NCBI RefSeq assembly: GCF_014655955.1
Contig: NZ_BNBO01000023.1
Location: 62,001-126,000 of the forward strand
Length of the DNA stretch: 64,000 nucleotides
Reading direction: 5' to 3'
From: Kitasatospora indigofera
Lineage (GTDB): Bacteria > Actinomycetota > Actinomycetes > Streptomycetales > Streptomycetaceae
In this document: piece by piece, positions 8,845-16,939 of the stretch
How positions within the stretch are numbered: position 1 is the first letter of the stretch
Layout of the letters: the number at the start of each line of letters is the position of its first letter
Notes under the pieces: generated by a model
Database searches by the model: none
What the model saw: only the letters and a program-made list of their open reading frames with translations
What the model was told of the DNA's origin: nothing
Position numbers and translations under genes: made by a program

Positions 8845-9123
8845 ATGCGGATCTCGCCGATCGCGATCCTGGTGGTCGTGGTCCTCGCAATTCTGCTCTT
8901 CGGTGCCAAGCGGCTGCCCGACCTGGCACGTTCGCTGGGCCAGTCGATGCGGATCCTGAAGAGCGAGACCAAGGCCATGCGCGCCGAGGACGGTGCGGCC
9001 GGGGCTCCCGCGCAGCAGGACGCCCCGCCGCCGAAGACCATCAAGGCCGCCCCGGGTGCCCCCGGACCGTCGCGGCCGGTGGCCGGGGAACAGCCGTCGC
9101 AGGAGACCACGCAGCCGCGATGA
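8845..9123 (+). CDS. tatA: Sec-independent protein translocase subunit TatA
   Basis: TatA forms the oligomeric pore of the twin-arginine pathway, which exports folded proteins. The preferred start is ATG 8845, after AGAAGAAGGTGG; an upstream in-frame GTG at 8800 would add 15 residues with no TatA likeness. The 92-residue product has a short N-terminal helix (RISPIAILVVVVLAILLFG), the hinge FGAKRLPDLARSLGQ, and an amphipathic helix (SMRILKSETKAM). A disordered Pro/Ala/Gln-rich tail ends it. tatC follows 64 bp downstream. Confidence 0.95.
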   Translation: MRISPIAILVVVVLAILLFGAKRLPDLARSLGQSMRILKSETKAMRAEDGAAGAPAQQDAPPPKTIKAAPGAPGPSRPVAGEQPSQETTQPR

Positions 9124-9187
9124 GCCGGCGCGCGACCAGCGGAGCCCGCCGTCCGGCGGGCTTCGACGCACGAGTTGAGGACCGGGG

Positions 9188-10129
9188 TTGAGCAAGTCTT
9201 CCAAGGCGCTGAAGGCGCCCAAGGACTCCGAGGGGCGGATGGCCCTCGCCGACCACCTCCGCGAGCTGCGGAACCGGGTGGTGAAGTCGGTCCTGGCGAT
9301 CGTGGTCCTCACGATCGTCGCGCTGATCTACCACAAGCAGATCGAGACCTTCCTGCTGAAGCCGCTCCCGCAGTGCACCGTGGAGACGGCGGCGCAGTAC
9401 AAGGGCAAGTGCGCGCAGGTCTCCAACATCGGTCTCACCTCGGGCTTCACCTGGATGCTGCAGGTGGCCCTGACGGCCGGCGTGGTCGGGGCCGTGCCGG
9501 TCTGGCTGTACCAGGTGTGGGCGTTCGTGGTGCCCGGGCTGCACAAGCACGAGCGCAAGTACACGATGATCTTCATGGCCTGCGGCGCCCCGCTGTTCAT
9601 CGCCGGTGCCGTCTGCGCCTTCCTGCTGCTGCCGACCACGGTCGAGGTGCTGATCTCGTTCACCCCGAACGGGACGACCCCGATCCTGCCGCCGAACGAC
9701 TACTTCAACATCGCCACCCGGATGGTGCTGGTCTTCGGCTTCGCGTTCGAGTTCCCGCTGCTGCTGGTGATGCTCAACCTGATCGGCATGGTCAGCGGCC
9801 GCCGGCTGCTCGGCTGGTGGCGCGGCATGATCATGGGCATCACGGTGTTCGCTGCCTTCGCGACGCCGAGCGCGGACCCGCTGAGCATGCTGGCGCTGGC
9901 CGCACCGATCTGGGCGCTGTACTTCGTCGCCGTGGGTGTCGCGATGCTCAACGACCGCCGCAAGTCGCGTCGCAACCCGGACGCCGGGCTGGACGACGAG
10001 GAGGCCTCGGTGCTGGACCTCTCGGTGGACGCCGTCGCCCTCCCGGGCCCGGTGGAGGCCTCGGCGGCCCCGCTGGCCGGCGCCCCGGTGCCCGCCGCCC
10101 GCCGGGAGCAGCTGGACGACATCACCTGA
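9188..10129 (+). CDS. tatC: Sec-independent protein translocase subunit TatC
   Basis: TatC is the multispanning receptor that binds twin-arginine signal peptides. The 313-residue product starts at TTG 9188, preceded by GAGGACCGGGG. The diagnostic N-terminus (RMALADHLRELRNRVVKSV) and six hydrophobic segments are visible. The family motif around PVWLYQVWAFVVPGLHKHERK and the conserved FAFEFPLLLVMLNLIGMVSGRRL are present. A ~60-residue charged C-terminal tail follows the last helix, as in other actinobacteria. The operon ends at a strong terminator. In S. coelicolor, from memory, the next gene is the Ski2-like helicase, which here lies 46 kb away. Confidence 0.95.
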   Translation: MSKSSKALKAPKDSEGRMALADHLRELRNRVVKSVLAIVVLTIVALIYHKQIETFLLKPLPQCTVETAAQYKGKCAQVSNIGLTSGFTWMLQVALTAGVVGAVPVWLYQVWAFVVPGLHKHERKYTMIFMACGAPLFIAGAVCAFLLLPTTVEVLISFTPNGTTPILPPNDYFNIATRMVLVFGFAFEFPLLLVMLNLIGMVSGRRLLGWWRGMIMGITVFAAFATPSADPLSMLALAAPIWALYFVAVGVAMLNDRRKSRRNPDAGLDDEEASVLDLSVDAVALPGPVEASAAPLAGAPVPAARREQLDDIT

Positions 10130-10151
10130 TCCGTCCGGGTCAGTGAGCCCG

Positions 10152-10185
10152 AGCCCCGGCCCGCCGTCACCGGCGGGCCGGGGCT
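10152..10185. terminator. Rho-independent terminator after tatC
   Basis: Perfect 15-bp arms 10152-10166 and 10171-10185 with a 4-nt loop, followed by TTTCGC. It marks the end of the core proteasome-Tat block. Confidence 0.85.
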
Positions 10186-10307
10186 TTCGCGTGTCCGGCG
10201 GCGACGGCGCCCCCGGCGGCCGGGCCTGCGGCGGTGAGGTCGGGGGGCGGCCGCGGCGGGGCCGGGGTGGTCCCGGCGGGGCCCGTGGCGTTCGCGGCGG
10301 GGCGCCC

Positions 10308-10338
10308 TTGGCAGCAGGCAAGCAATGTGACATATTAC
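10308..10338 (+). promoter_or_regulatory. Promoter with overlapping ATGTGA-N4-TNAC motif, leaderless dehydrogenase operon
   Basis: The -35 TTGGCA (10308-10313) and -10 CATATT (10331-10336) are 17 bp apart. The predicted start of transcription falls at about 10342-10343, on the GTG start codon, so the mRNA should be leaderless. The 14-mer ATGTGACATATTAC (10325-10338) covers the -10. The same motif recurs at gntR and at peptide-use genes in this window. Confidence 0.65.
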
Positions 10339-10342
10339 TGGT

Positions 10343-11497
10343 GTGAAGAGAGCCTCCCTGGACGTCGTCGTGGTCGGTGCCGGCGTCGTCGGCGCCGCCT
10401 GCGCGTACTACGCGACCCTGGCCGGCCTGCGGGTCGCCGTCGTCGACCGCGGGCCGGTGGCCGGCGGCACCACCGGCGCGGGTGAGGGCAACCTGCTGGT
10501 CTCCGACAAGGAGCCCGGCCCCGAACTCGACCTCGCGCTGCTCAGCACCCGGCTCTGGCACGACCTGGCCGCCACCCTCGGCCCGGCCGTCGAGTACGAG
10601 CCCAAGGGCGGCCTGGTGGTCGCCGCCGACCAGCCCCGGCTGGACGCGCTGCGGACCTTCGCGGCGGGCCAGACGGCGGCCGGGGTGGAGGCCGTGGAAG
10701 TCCCCGCCGACGCCCTGCGGGAGCTCGAACCGCACCTCGCCCCCGGTCTGGCCGGCGGCTTCCACTACCCGCAGGACGCGCAGGTCCAGCCCGCCCTGGC
10801 GGCGGCCCACCTGCTGCGCGCGGCCCGGGAGGCCGGCGCCGAACTGCGGCTCGGCGAGACCGTCCGGGCGGTGCGCACCGGGCCGGGCGGCGAGGTGCGC
10901 GGCGTCGCCACCGACCGGGGCGAGCTGGCCGCGCCCGCCGTCGTCAACGCGGCCGGCACCTGGGGCGGCGAACTGGCGGCGCTGGCGGGCGTGGCACTGC
11001 CGGTGCTGCCCCGGCGGGGTTTCGTCCTGGTCACCGAGCCCCTGCCGCGGATCGTCCGGCACAAGGTCTACGCCGCCGACTACGTCGCGGACGTGGCCAG
11101 CGGATCGGCCGCCCTGCAGACCTCGGCCGTGGTCGAGGGCACCCCCGCCGGGCCGGTGCTGATCGGCGCCAGCCGCGAGCGGGTCGGCTTCGACCGGACC
11201 CTGTCGGTGGAGGTGCTGCGGCGGCTGGCCGCCCAGGCGGCGCGGCTGTTCCCCGTCCTCGCCGACGTGTCGGTGCTGCGCGCCTACCGGGGCTTCCGCC
11301 CGTACCTGCCCGACCACCTGCCGGCCATCGGGGCCGACCCCCGGGTGCCCGGGCTCCACCACGCCTGCGGCCACGAGGGCGCGGGCATCGGCCTGGCCCC
11401 GGCCACCGGCCTGCTGATCAGCCGCCAGCTGACCGGGAAGCCGCCCGGGTTCGACCTCGCGCCGTTCCGGGCCGACCGCTTCCCCGGGGCGGCCTGA
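10343..11497 (+). CDS. D-hydroxyproline dehydrogenase, FAD-binding DAO-type catalytic subunit
   Basis: This 384-residue DAO-family flavoprotein probably oxidises cis-4-hydroxy-D-proline to pyrroline-4-hydroxy-2-carboxylate. The N-terminal dinucleotide fold is clear (VVVVGAGVVGAACAYYA, then the acidic end VAVVDRG), and the C-terminal FAD motif is PDHLPAIGADPRVPGLHHACGHEGAGIGLAPATG. It resembles HcnC of hydrogen cyanide synthase and the LhpB-type subunit. The next two genes encode the matching 2Fe-2S and FAD/BFD subunits, the known three-part membrane-linked dehydrogenase layout. Start GTG 10343 has no Shine-Dalgarno sequence, fitting a leaderless message. Substrate is inferred from the gene set. 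Confidence 0.85.
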   Translation: MKRASLDVVVVGAGVVGAACAYYATLAGLRVAVVDRGPVAGGTTGAGEGNLLVSDKEPGPELDLALLSTRLWHDLAATLGPAVEYEPKGGLVVAADQPRLDALRTFAAGQTAAGVEAVEVPADALRELEPHLAPGLAGGFHYPQDAQVQPALAAAHLLRAAREAGAELRLGETVRAVRTGPGGEVRGVATDRGELAAPAVVNAAGTWGGELAALAGVALPVLPRRGFVLVTEPLPRIVRHKVYAADYVADVASGSAALQTSAVVEGTPAGPVLIGASRERVGFDRTLSVEVLRRLAAQAARLFPVLADVSVLRAYRGFRPYLPDHLPAIGADPRVPGLHHACGHEGAGIGLAPATGLLISRQLTGKPPGFDLAPFRADRFPGAA

Positions 11498-11589
11498 ACC
11501 GCCGCCCTCCCCCTGAACGGCCGCTTGCGCGTCCCGCCCGTACGTCCTCATGAACGCCCGCCCGCACCCGACCGGAACGGAAGTCCGCC

Positions 11590-11904
11590 GTGCGCCGCAC
11601 CCCCGCCGCCCTGGTCAGGGCCGAGCCGCAGCCCGCCCACACGATCGAGTTCGACGGCCGTCCGGTCCCCGCCCTGCCCGGGCAGAGCATCGCCGCCGCC
11701 CTCTGGGCCGAGGGCATCCTCGCCTGGCGCACCACCCGGGTCGGCGGCCGGCCGCGCGGCGCCTTCTGCGGGATCGGGGTCTGCTTCGACTGCCTGGCCA
11801 CCGTCAACGGCCGCCCCAACCAGCGCACCTGCCTGCTCCCGGCCGGCCCGGGCGACACCGTCACCACCCAGGAGGGCCACGGCCGTGCCGACCTCGCCGT
11901 CTGA
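11590..11904 (+). CDS. D-hydroxyproline dehydrogenase, small 2Fe-2S subunit
   Basis: A 104-residue ferredoxin-like protein (HcnA type) that passes electrons between the flavin subunits. The iron ligands are visible as CGIGVCFDC and a later RTCL, giving the Cx4CxxC...C pattern of small 2Fe-2S subunits. The fold starts with HTIEFDGRPVPALPGQSIAAALWAEGI. GTG 11590 is preceded by GGAACGGAAG. Its 3' end overlaps the next subunit by 20 bp, so the two are translationally linked. Alone it could belong to other amino-acid dehydrogenases; the hydroxyproline genes downstream set the assignment. Confidence 0.85.
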   Translation: MRRTPAALVRAEPQPAHTIEFDGRPVPALPGQSIAAALWAEGILAWRTTRVGGRPRGAFCGIGVCFDCLATVNGRPNQRTCLLPAGPGDTVTTQEGHGRADLAV

Positions 11905-13327
11905 CCCCGCCGCGGGCTACGACCTCGCCGTGATCGGCGCCGGCCCCGCCGGACTCGCCGCCGCCGTCACCGCGGCCGACCTCGGCCTGCGCTGCGCCCT
12001 GCTCGACGCCGGGCCCCGCACCGGCGGCCAGTACTACCGGCACCCGGCGCCAGGCCTCGGCGCCACCCGCCCCGGGCGGCTGCACCACGGCTGGCGGCAC
12101 TACACCGCCCTGGCCGTCCGGCTCGCCGCGCACACCCGGGCCGGCCGGGTGGACCACCTCGCCGAGCACCAGGTCTGGACGGCCGAGCGGGCCGAGGGCT
12201 GGCTGCTGCACGCCGGCGTGGGCGCGGCGGCGGAGCGGCGGGCGACCGTCCGGGCCCGGGCCGTGCTGCTCGCCACCGGCGCGTACGAGCGGCAGCTGCC
12301 GTTCCCCGGCTGGACCCTGCCGGGGGTGGTCACGGCCGGCGGCGCGCAGGCGATGCTCAAGTCCGGCCTGGTGCTGCCCGGCCGCCGGATCGTGCTGGCC
12401 GGCAGCGGGCCGCTGCTGCTGGCGGCGGCCTCCTCGCTGGTCGCCGCCGGTGCCGAGGTGCCGCTGGTGGCCGAGGCCGCCGACTACCTGGGCTACGCGC
12501 GCCGGCCGGCGGTGCCGGCCGCCGTGCCCGGCAAGCTGGCCGAGGGGGCGGTGCACGCCGCCGCGCTGCTGCGGCACCGGGTGCGGCTGCTGCGCCGGAC
12601 GGCGGTGGTGGAGGCGCACGGCACCGACCGGGTCACCGGCGTCACGCTGGCCCGGCTGGACCGGGACTGGCGGCCGCTGCCCGGCACCGAGCGGCGGGTC
12701 GCCTGCGACGCGCTGGCGGTCGGCCACGGCCTGCTGCCGCAGATCGAGCTGGCCACCGAACTCGGCGCCGAGACCCGCCGGACCCCCGACGGCGCGTTCG
12801 CGCTGCGGGTGGACGCCCGGCAGCGCACCAGCCTGCCCGGGCTCTGGGCGGCGGGCGAGACCTGCGGGGTCGGCGGGGCGGACCTCGCCCTGGCCGAGGG
12901 GGAGCTGGCCGCGTACGCGGTGGCCGGCCGCCCGCCGTCGGCGGGGACGGTGCGCCGCCGGGCCCGGCTGCGGGCCTTCGCCGAGCTGATGGCCGCCGCG
13001 CACCGGCCGGGCGCCGGCTGGCCGGGCTGGCTGCGGCCGGACACCGAGGTCTGCCGCTGCGAGGAGGTCACCGCCGGGCGGATCGGCGAGGCGGTGGACG
13101 CGCTCGGCGCGGGCGACGCCCGGACGGTCAAGCTGCTGACCAGGGCGGGGATGGGCTGGTGCCAGGGCCGGATGTGCGGCCCCGCGGTGGCCTGCCTGGC
13201 GGGCGGCCCGGCCGCCGGGCCGGACAGCCGTCCGCTGGCCGTGCCGGTGCCGCTGGGGCAGCTCGGCCGGCTCGGTCCGTGCGGCCGGTCCGACGGCCCC
13301 GGTCCGTCCGCCGGTCCGCGGGGCTGA
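11885..13327 (+). CDS. D-hydroxyproline dehydrogenase, FAD/NAD(P)-fold subunit with BFD-like 2Fe-2S domain
   Basis: The 480-residue product starts at GTG 11885 after CAGGAGGG; the open frame runs further upstream, but that part is antisense-like and lacks family likeness. It has a first nucleotide-binding fold (YDLAVIGAGPAGLAAAVTAADLG), a GGQYYRHP motif and a second fold (IVLAGSGPLLLAAASSL). The C-terminal BFD-like cluster has ligands CRC and CQGRMC. The layout matches HcnB and the large alpha subunits of bacterial D-hydroxyproline and opine dehydrogenases. It probably takes electrons from the catalytic subunit and passes them to the respiratory chain. It completes the heterotrimer. Confidence 0.87.
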   Translation: MPTSPSDPAAGYDLAVIGAGPAGLAAAVTAADLGLRCALLDAGPRTGGQYYRHPAPGLGATRPGRLHHGWRHYTALAVRLAAHTRAGRVDHLAEHQVWTAERAEGWLLHAGVGAAAERRATVRARAVLLATGAYERQLPFPGWTLPGVVTAGGAQAMLKSGLVLPGRRIVLAGSGPLLLAAASSLVAAGAEVPLVAEAADYLGYARRPAVPAAVPGKLAEGAVHAAALLRHRVRLLRRTAVVEAHGTDRVTGVTLARLDRDWRPLPGTERRVACDALAVGHGLLPQIELATELGAETRRTPDGAFALRVDARQRTSLPGLWAAGETCGVGGADLALAEGELAAYAVAGRPPSAGTVRRRARLRAFAELMAAAHRPGAGWPGWLRPDTEVCRCEEVTAGRIGEAVDALGAGDARTVKLLTRAGMGWCQGRMCGPAVACLAGGPAAGPDSRPLAVPVPLGQLGRLGPCGRSDGPGPSAGPRG

Positions 13328-13346
13328 GACCCGCCGGGGAGGGCCC

Positions 13347-13382
13347 TTGTCACCGACTGCGTCCGCTAATAAAATGTCACAC
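13347..13382 (+). promoter_or_regulatory. Promoter of the deaminase gene with overlapping ATGTGA-N4-TNAC-like motif
   Basis: A near-consensus promoter: -35 TTGTCA (13347-13352), 17-bp spacer, -10 TAAAAT (13370-13375). The motif, read on the minus strand as GTGTGACATTTTAT (13369-13382), covers the -10 and the start point. A bound protein should block this promoter. The next gene begins 20 bp downstream. Confidence 0.72.
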
Positions 13383-13401
13383 CTCACCAAGGAGTAATGC
13401 C

Positions 13402-14310
13402 GTGTCCAACACCCCGCACGACACCGCCCGCCCCTGGCGCGGAATCATGGTCGCCACCACGACCCCGCTGCGCGCCGACCTCTCCGTCGACTACGACGCC
13501 TACGCCGAGCACGTGCGCCGGCTGATCGACGCCGGCTGCGACGGCGTCGTCCCCAACGGCTCGCTCGGCGAGTACCAGACCCTCACCGCCGAGGAGCGGG
13601 CCCGGATCGTCACCACCGCCGTCGAGGCGGCCGGCGACGGGGCCCGGGTGATGCCGGGCGTCGCCGCGTACGGCAGCGCGGAGTCCCGCCGCTGGACGGA
13701 GCAGGCCGCCGAGGCCGGCGCCGGGTCCGTCCTGCTGCTGCCGCCGAACGCCTACCGGGCCGACCACGCCACCGTCCGGGCCCACTACGCCGAGGTGGCG
13801 GCCGCCGGCCTGCCGGTGGTCGCGTACAACAACCCGTTCGACACCAAGGTCGACCTGGTGCCCGCCCTGCTGGCCCAGCTGCACGGCGAGGGCTCGATCG
13901 TGGCCGTCAAGGAGTTCAGCGGCGACGTCCGGCGGGCGTACGAGATCGCCGAGCTGGCGCCCGGCCTCGACCTGCTGATCGGCGCCGACGACGTGCTGCT
14001 GGAGCTCGCCCTGGCCGGCGCCGTCGGATGGATCGCGGGTTACCCCAACGCCCTCCCCGAGGCCTCGGTGGCGCTCTACCGGGCCGCACTGGCCCGGGAC
14101 CTGGACACCGCGCTGCCGCTCTACAAGGCCCTGCACCCGCTGCTGCGCTGGGACTCCAGGACGGAGTTCGTCCAGGCCATCAAGCTCTCCATGGACATCG
14201 CCGGGCTGCCCGGCGGCCCGACCCGGCCCCCGCGCGGGCCGCTCCCGCCGGAGACCGAGGCCGCCGTCCGCGCCGCCACCGAGAAGGCCCTGGCCGAAGG
14301 CCTCGCCTGA
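13402..14310 (+). CDS. DapA-family 1-pyrroline-4-hydroxy-2-carboxylate deaminase (probable)
   Basis: Member of the dihydrodipicolinate synthase/N-acetylneuraminate lyase family. In this context it should deaminate and dehydrate pyrroline-4-hydroxy-2-carboxylate to alpha-ketoglutarate semialdehyde. The 302-residue product starts at GTG 13402, 7 nt after AAGGAG; longer in-frame starts run back into the upstream gene. Family motifs are visible: GSLGEYQTLTAEER (substrate loop), YNNPF with the catalytic tyrosine, and VAVKEFSGD with the Schiff-base lysine near residue 170. It has its own strong promoter and ends 23 bp before a hairpin and a poly-C tract. Confidence 0.83.
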   Translation: MSNTPHDTARPWRGIMVATTTPLRADLSVDYDAYAEHVRRLIDAGCDGVVPNGSLGEYQTLTAEERARIVTTAVEAAGDGARVMPGVAAYGSAESRRWTEQAAEAGAGSVLLLPPNAYRADHATVRAHYAEVAAAGLPVVAYNNPFDTKVDLVPALLAQLHGEGSIVAVKEFSGDVRRAYEIAELAPGLDLLIGADDVLLELALAGAVGWIAGYPNALPEASVALYRAALARDLDTALPLYKALHPLLRWDSRTEFVQAIKLSMDIAGLPGGPTRPPRGPLPPETEAAVRAATEKALAEGLA

Positions 14311-14333
14311 CCGGTGACGGCCCGCAGGACCCA

Positions 14334-14361
14334 CGGGCCGGCTGCGACGGCAGCCGGCCCG
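14334..14361. terminator. Hairpin after the deaminase gene
   Basis: Perfect 12-bp arms 14334-14345 and 14350-14361 with loop GACG. It is followed by GCG and then the 24-nt C tract, so it may end the deaminase transcript. Confidence 0.7.
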
Positions 14362-14364
14362 GCG

Positions 14365-14399
14365 CCCCCCCCCCCCCCCCCCCCCCCCGCCCCCCCCCC
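14365..14399 (+). repeat. Poly-C tract C24-G-C10
   Basis: A run of 24 C (14365-14388), one G, then 10 C (14390-14399) in the 152-bp gap between the deaminase and epimerase genes. The opposite strand is poly-G and could form G-quadruplexes. The length is likely to be unstable by slippage, or wrongly counted by sequencing. Confidence 0.9.
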
Positions 14400-14462
14400 G
14401 GGCGGGCTGGGCGGGCCGCCGGCCCGGCGCCCGCCCACCCTCACCCCCACGGGAGCCCACCC

Positions 14463-15461
14463 ATGCGCAGCCGCCACGTCTTCCACGCCGTCGACTCCCA
14501 CACCGAGGGCATGCCGACCCGGGTCGTCACCGGCGGGTTCGGCGTCGTCCCCGGCGCCACCATGGCCGAGCGCCGGGTCCACTTCCAGCAGCACCTCGAC
14601 CACTTCCGCACCCTGCTGATGTACGAGCCGCGCGGCCACGCCGCGATGAGCGGCGCCGTGCTGCAGCCGCCCACCCGGCCGGACGCCGACTTCGGGGTGC
14701 TCTTCATCGAGGTCTCCGGGCTGCTGCCGATGTGCGGGCACGGCACCATCGGCGTCGCCACGGTGCTGGTCGAGACCGGCATGGTCGAGGTGGTCGAACC
14801 GGTCACCACCGTCCGCCTGGACACCCCCGCCGGGCTGGTCGTCGCCGAGGTGCGGGTCGAGGACGGCGCCGCCGTCGCCGTGACGATCCGCAACGTCCCC
14901 TCGTACGCCGTCGCGCTCGACCGCAAGGCCGAGGTGCCCGGGTACGGCACCGTCGGCTACGACCTCGCCTACGGCGGCAACTTCTACGCCGTGCTGCCGC
15001 TCGCCGAGTTCGGGCTGCCCTTCGAGCGCGAGCGCAAGGACGACATCCTGGCGGCCGGGCTCGCCCTGATGGACGTGATCAACGCCGAGCCGCCCGTCCA
15101 CCCGGAGGACCCGTCGATCCGGGGCTGCCACCACGTCCAGCTGCTCGCCCCCGGCTCCACCGCCGAGCACTCCCGGCACGCGATGGCCATCCACCCCGGC
15201 TGGTTCGACCGCTCGCCGTGCGGCACCGGCACCTCGGCCCGGATGGCCCAGCTGCACGCCCGCGGCGAACTGCCGATCGGGCGGGACTTCCGCAACGACT
15301 CCTTCATCGGCACCAGCTTCACCGGCCGCCTGGTCGCCGAGACCACCGTGGCGGGCCTGCCCGCGGTGGTGCCCACCGTCACCGGCCGGGCCTGGATCAC
15401 CGGCACCGCGCAGTACTTCCTCGACCCGAGCGATCCCTTCCCCGCCGGGTTCCTGCTCTGA
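14463..15461 (+). CDS. Proline racemase family protein, probable 4-hydroxyproline 2-epimerase
   Basis: This enzyme should interconvert trans-4-hydroxy-L-proline and cis-4-hydroxy-D-proline, the first step before the D-hydroxyproline dehydrogenase. The 332-residue product has both catalytic cysteines: Cys91 in PMCGHGTIG and Cys253 in DRSPCGTGTSA. The N-terminal signature DSHTEGMPTRVVTGG and a long, family-typical core are present. Proline racemase itself is hard to exclude by eye, but the neighbouring deaminase, dehydrogenase and semialdehyde dehydrogenase favour hydroxyproline. The start is ATG 14463; no strong ribosome site is seen, as CACGGGAGCCCACCC precedes it. Confidence 0.85.
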   Translation: MRSRHVFHAVDSHTEGMPTRVVTGGFGVVPGATMAERRVHFQQHLDHFRTLLMYEPRGHAAMSGAVLQPPTRPDADFGVLFIEVSGLLPMCGHGTIGVATVLVETGMVEVVEPVTTVRLDTPAGLVVAEVRVEDGAAVAVTIRNVPSYAVALDRKAEVPGYGTVGYDLAYGGNFYAVLPLAEFGLPFERERKDDILAAGLALMDVINAEPPVHPEDPSIRGCHHVQLLAPGSTAEHSRHAMAIHPGWFDRSPCGTGTSARMAQLHARGELPIGRDFRNDSFIGTSFTGRLVAETTVAGLPAVVPTVTGRAWITGTAQYFLDPSDPFPAGFLL

Positions 15462-15500
15462 CCGCCGAGCCCTGACCGCCGAGCCCTGACCGCCGAGCCC
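15459..15500 (+). repeat. Three tandem 14-bp copies starting at the epimerase stop codon
   Basis: TGACCGCCGAGCCC is repeated at 15459-15472, 15473-15486 and 15487-15500, followed by a further TGACCC. Each copy carries a TGA. The 14-bp period puts stops in all three frames. Confidence 0.92.
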
Positions 15501-15568
15501 TGACCCGGGTTCCGGCCGCCGCCCTCCCGGCGGCCGCTGCCCGGCCCCCAGCACCGAAAGGCCCCGTC

Positions 15569-16939
15569 GTGACCGTCACCTCCCGCAATCCCGCCGACCC
15601 CGCCGACCTGGTGATCAGCGTCCCGGCGCCGGGCGCCCTGGGCGTCGCGGCCGCCGCCGCCCGGGCCCGCGAGACCCAGCCCGGCTGGGCGGCGGCCGGC
15701 GCCGCGGCCCGCTCCGCCGCCCTCACCCGGGCGGCCGACGCCGTCGAGGCGCACGCCGACGAACTCACCGCGCTCATCGTCCGGGAGGTCGGCAAGCCGG
15801 CCGCCGAGGCCCGTGGCGAGGTCGCCAGGACCGCCGCGATCTGGCGCTACTACGCCCAGACGCCGTACGCGCCCACCGGTGCCGTGCACGAGCCCGCCGC
15901 CGGCCGGGGACTGCTGCTCACCCGCCGCCGCCCGTACGGGGTGGCCGGGCTGATCACCCCGTGGAACTTCCCGTTGGCGATCCCCGCCTGGAAGGCCGCC
16001 CCCGCGCTCGCGGCCGGGAACACCGTGCTGCTCAAGCCCGCGCCCGAGGCCACCGCCTGCGCCCTGCGGCTGGCCGAACTGGCCGGCCTGCCCGCGGGGG
16101 TGCTGACGGTCGTCCCGGGCGGCGCCGAGGAGGGCGAGGCGCTCGTCCGGGCCGCCGACGTGGTCTCCTTCACCGGCTCCACCGCCGTCGGCCGGGCCGT
16201 GGTGCACGCCGCCACCGAGCGGGGCGTCCCCGTCCAGGCCGAGCTGGGCGGGCTGAACTCCGCCCTGGTGCTGCCCGACGCCGACATCGAGCAGGCCGCC
16301 GCCCACCTGGCGGCCGCGATCGCCGGGTACGCGGGCCAGAAGTGCACCGCCACCAGCCGGGTGATCGCGGTCGGCGCCGCCTACGGGCCGCTGCGCGAGG
16401 CGCTCACCAAGGCGCTCACCGCGCTCGCCGGGCCGGCCGGGCTGGAGAGCGTCTGCGGTCCGCTCATCTCGGCCGCCGCCCGCGAGCGGCTGACCGGCGC
16501 GATCGCCTCGGCGAGGGCCCAGGGCGCCACCGTGCTGGCCGGCGCAGCCGTCCCGGAGCGGGACGGCTGGTACCTCGAACCCGCCCTGCTGGCGGACGTG
16601 CCCGCCGGACACCCGCTGCGCACCGAGGAGTTCTTCGGCCCGGTCGCCGTCCTGCTGCCCGCCGCCGACCTCGACGAGGCCCTGGCCCTGGCCAACGACA
16701 CCCGGCACAGCCTCGCCACCTCCGTCCACACCCGGGACCTCGACACCGCGCTGGCCGCCGCCGACCGGCTGGAGGCCGGGATGATCCGGATCAACGCCCC
16801 CTCCAGCGGCGTCGACTTCCACCTGCCGTTCGGCGGCACCGGCGCCGCGATCCACGGCGACCGCGAGCAGGGCCAGGCGGCCCTGGACTTCTACACCGCC
16901 GGCCGGACCGTCACCCTGCTGCCGGCGGAGGCCTCCTGA
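15569..16939 (+). CDS. Aldehyde dehydrogenase, probable alpha-ketoglutarate semialdehyde dehydrogenase
   Basis: It should oxidise 2,5-dioxopentanoate (alpha-ketoglutarate semialdehyde) to alpha-ketoglutarate with NAD(P)+, the last step of trans-4-hydroxyproline catabolism. The 456-residue product shows the NAD-site motif ITPWNFPLAIPAWKAAPALAAGNTVLLKPAPEA. The glycine motif FTGSTAVG, general base Glu225 (AELGGLN) and catalytic Cys259 (AGQKCTATSR) are in place. Length and N-terminus are slightly short compared with E. coli enzymes, but all active-site parts are present. The stop overlaps the start of the next gene (TGATG), so translation is coupled. Confidence 0.87.
   Translation: MTVTSRNPADPADLVISVPAPGALGVAAAAARARETQPGWAAAGAAARSAALTRAADAVEAHADELTALIVREVGKPAAEARGEVARTAAIWRYYAQTPYAPTGAVHEPAAGRGLLLTRRRPYGVAGLITPWNFPLAIPAWKAAPALAAGNTVLLKPAPEATACALRLAELAGLPAGVLTVVPGGAEEGEALVRAADVVSFTGSTAVGRAVVHAATERGVPVQAELGGLNSALVLPDADIEQAAAHLAAAIAGYAGQKCTATSRVIAVGAAYGPLREALTKALTALAGPAGLESVCGPLISAAARERLTGAIASARAQGATVLAGAAVPERDGWYLEPALLADVPAGHPLRTEEFFGPVAVLLPAADLDEALALANDTRHSLATSVHTRDLDTALAAADRLEAGMIRINAPSSGVDFHLPFGGTGAAIHGDREQGQAALDFYTAGRTVTLLPAEAS

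Noticed and set aside
10325..10338. Shared TGTGA motif as a Crp-type site
   Set aside because: It shares TGTGA but lacks the N6-TCACA partner spacing; N4 and a TNAC end fit better. Crp control is not excluded but is not preferred.
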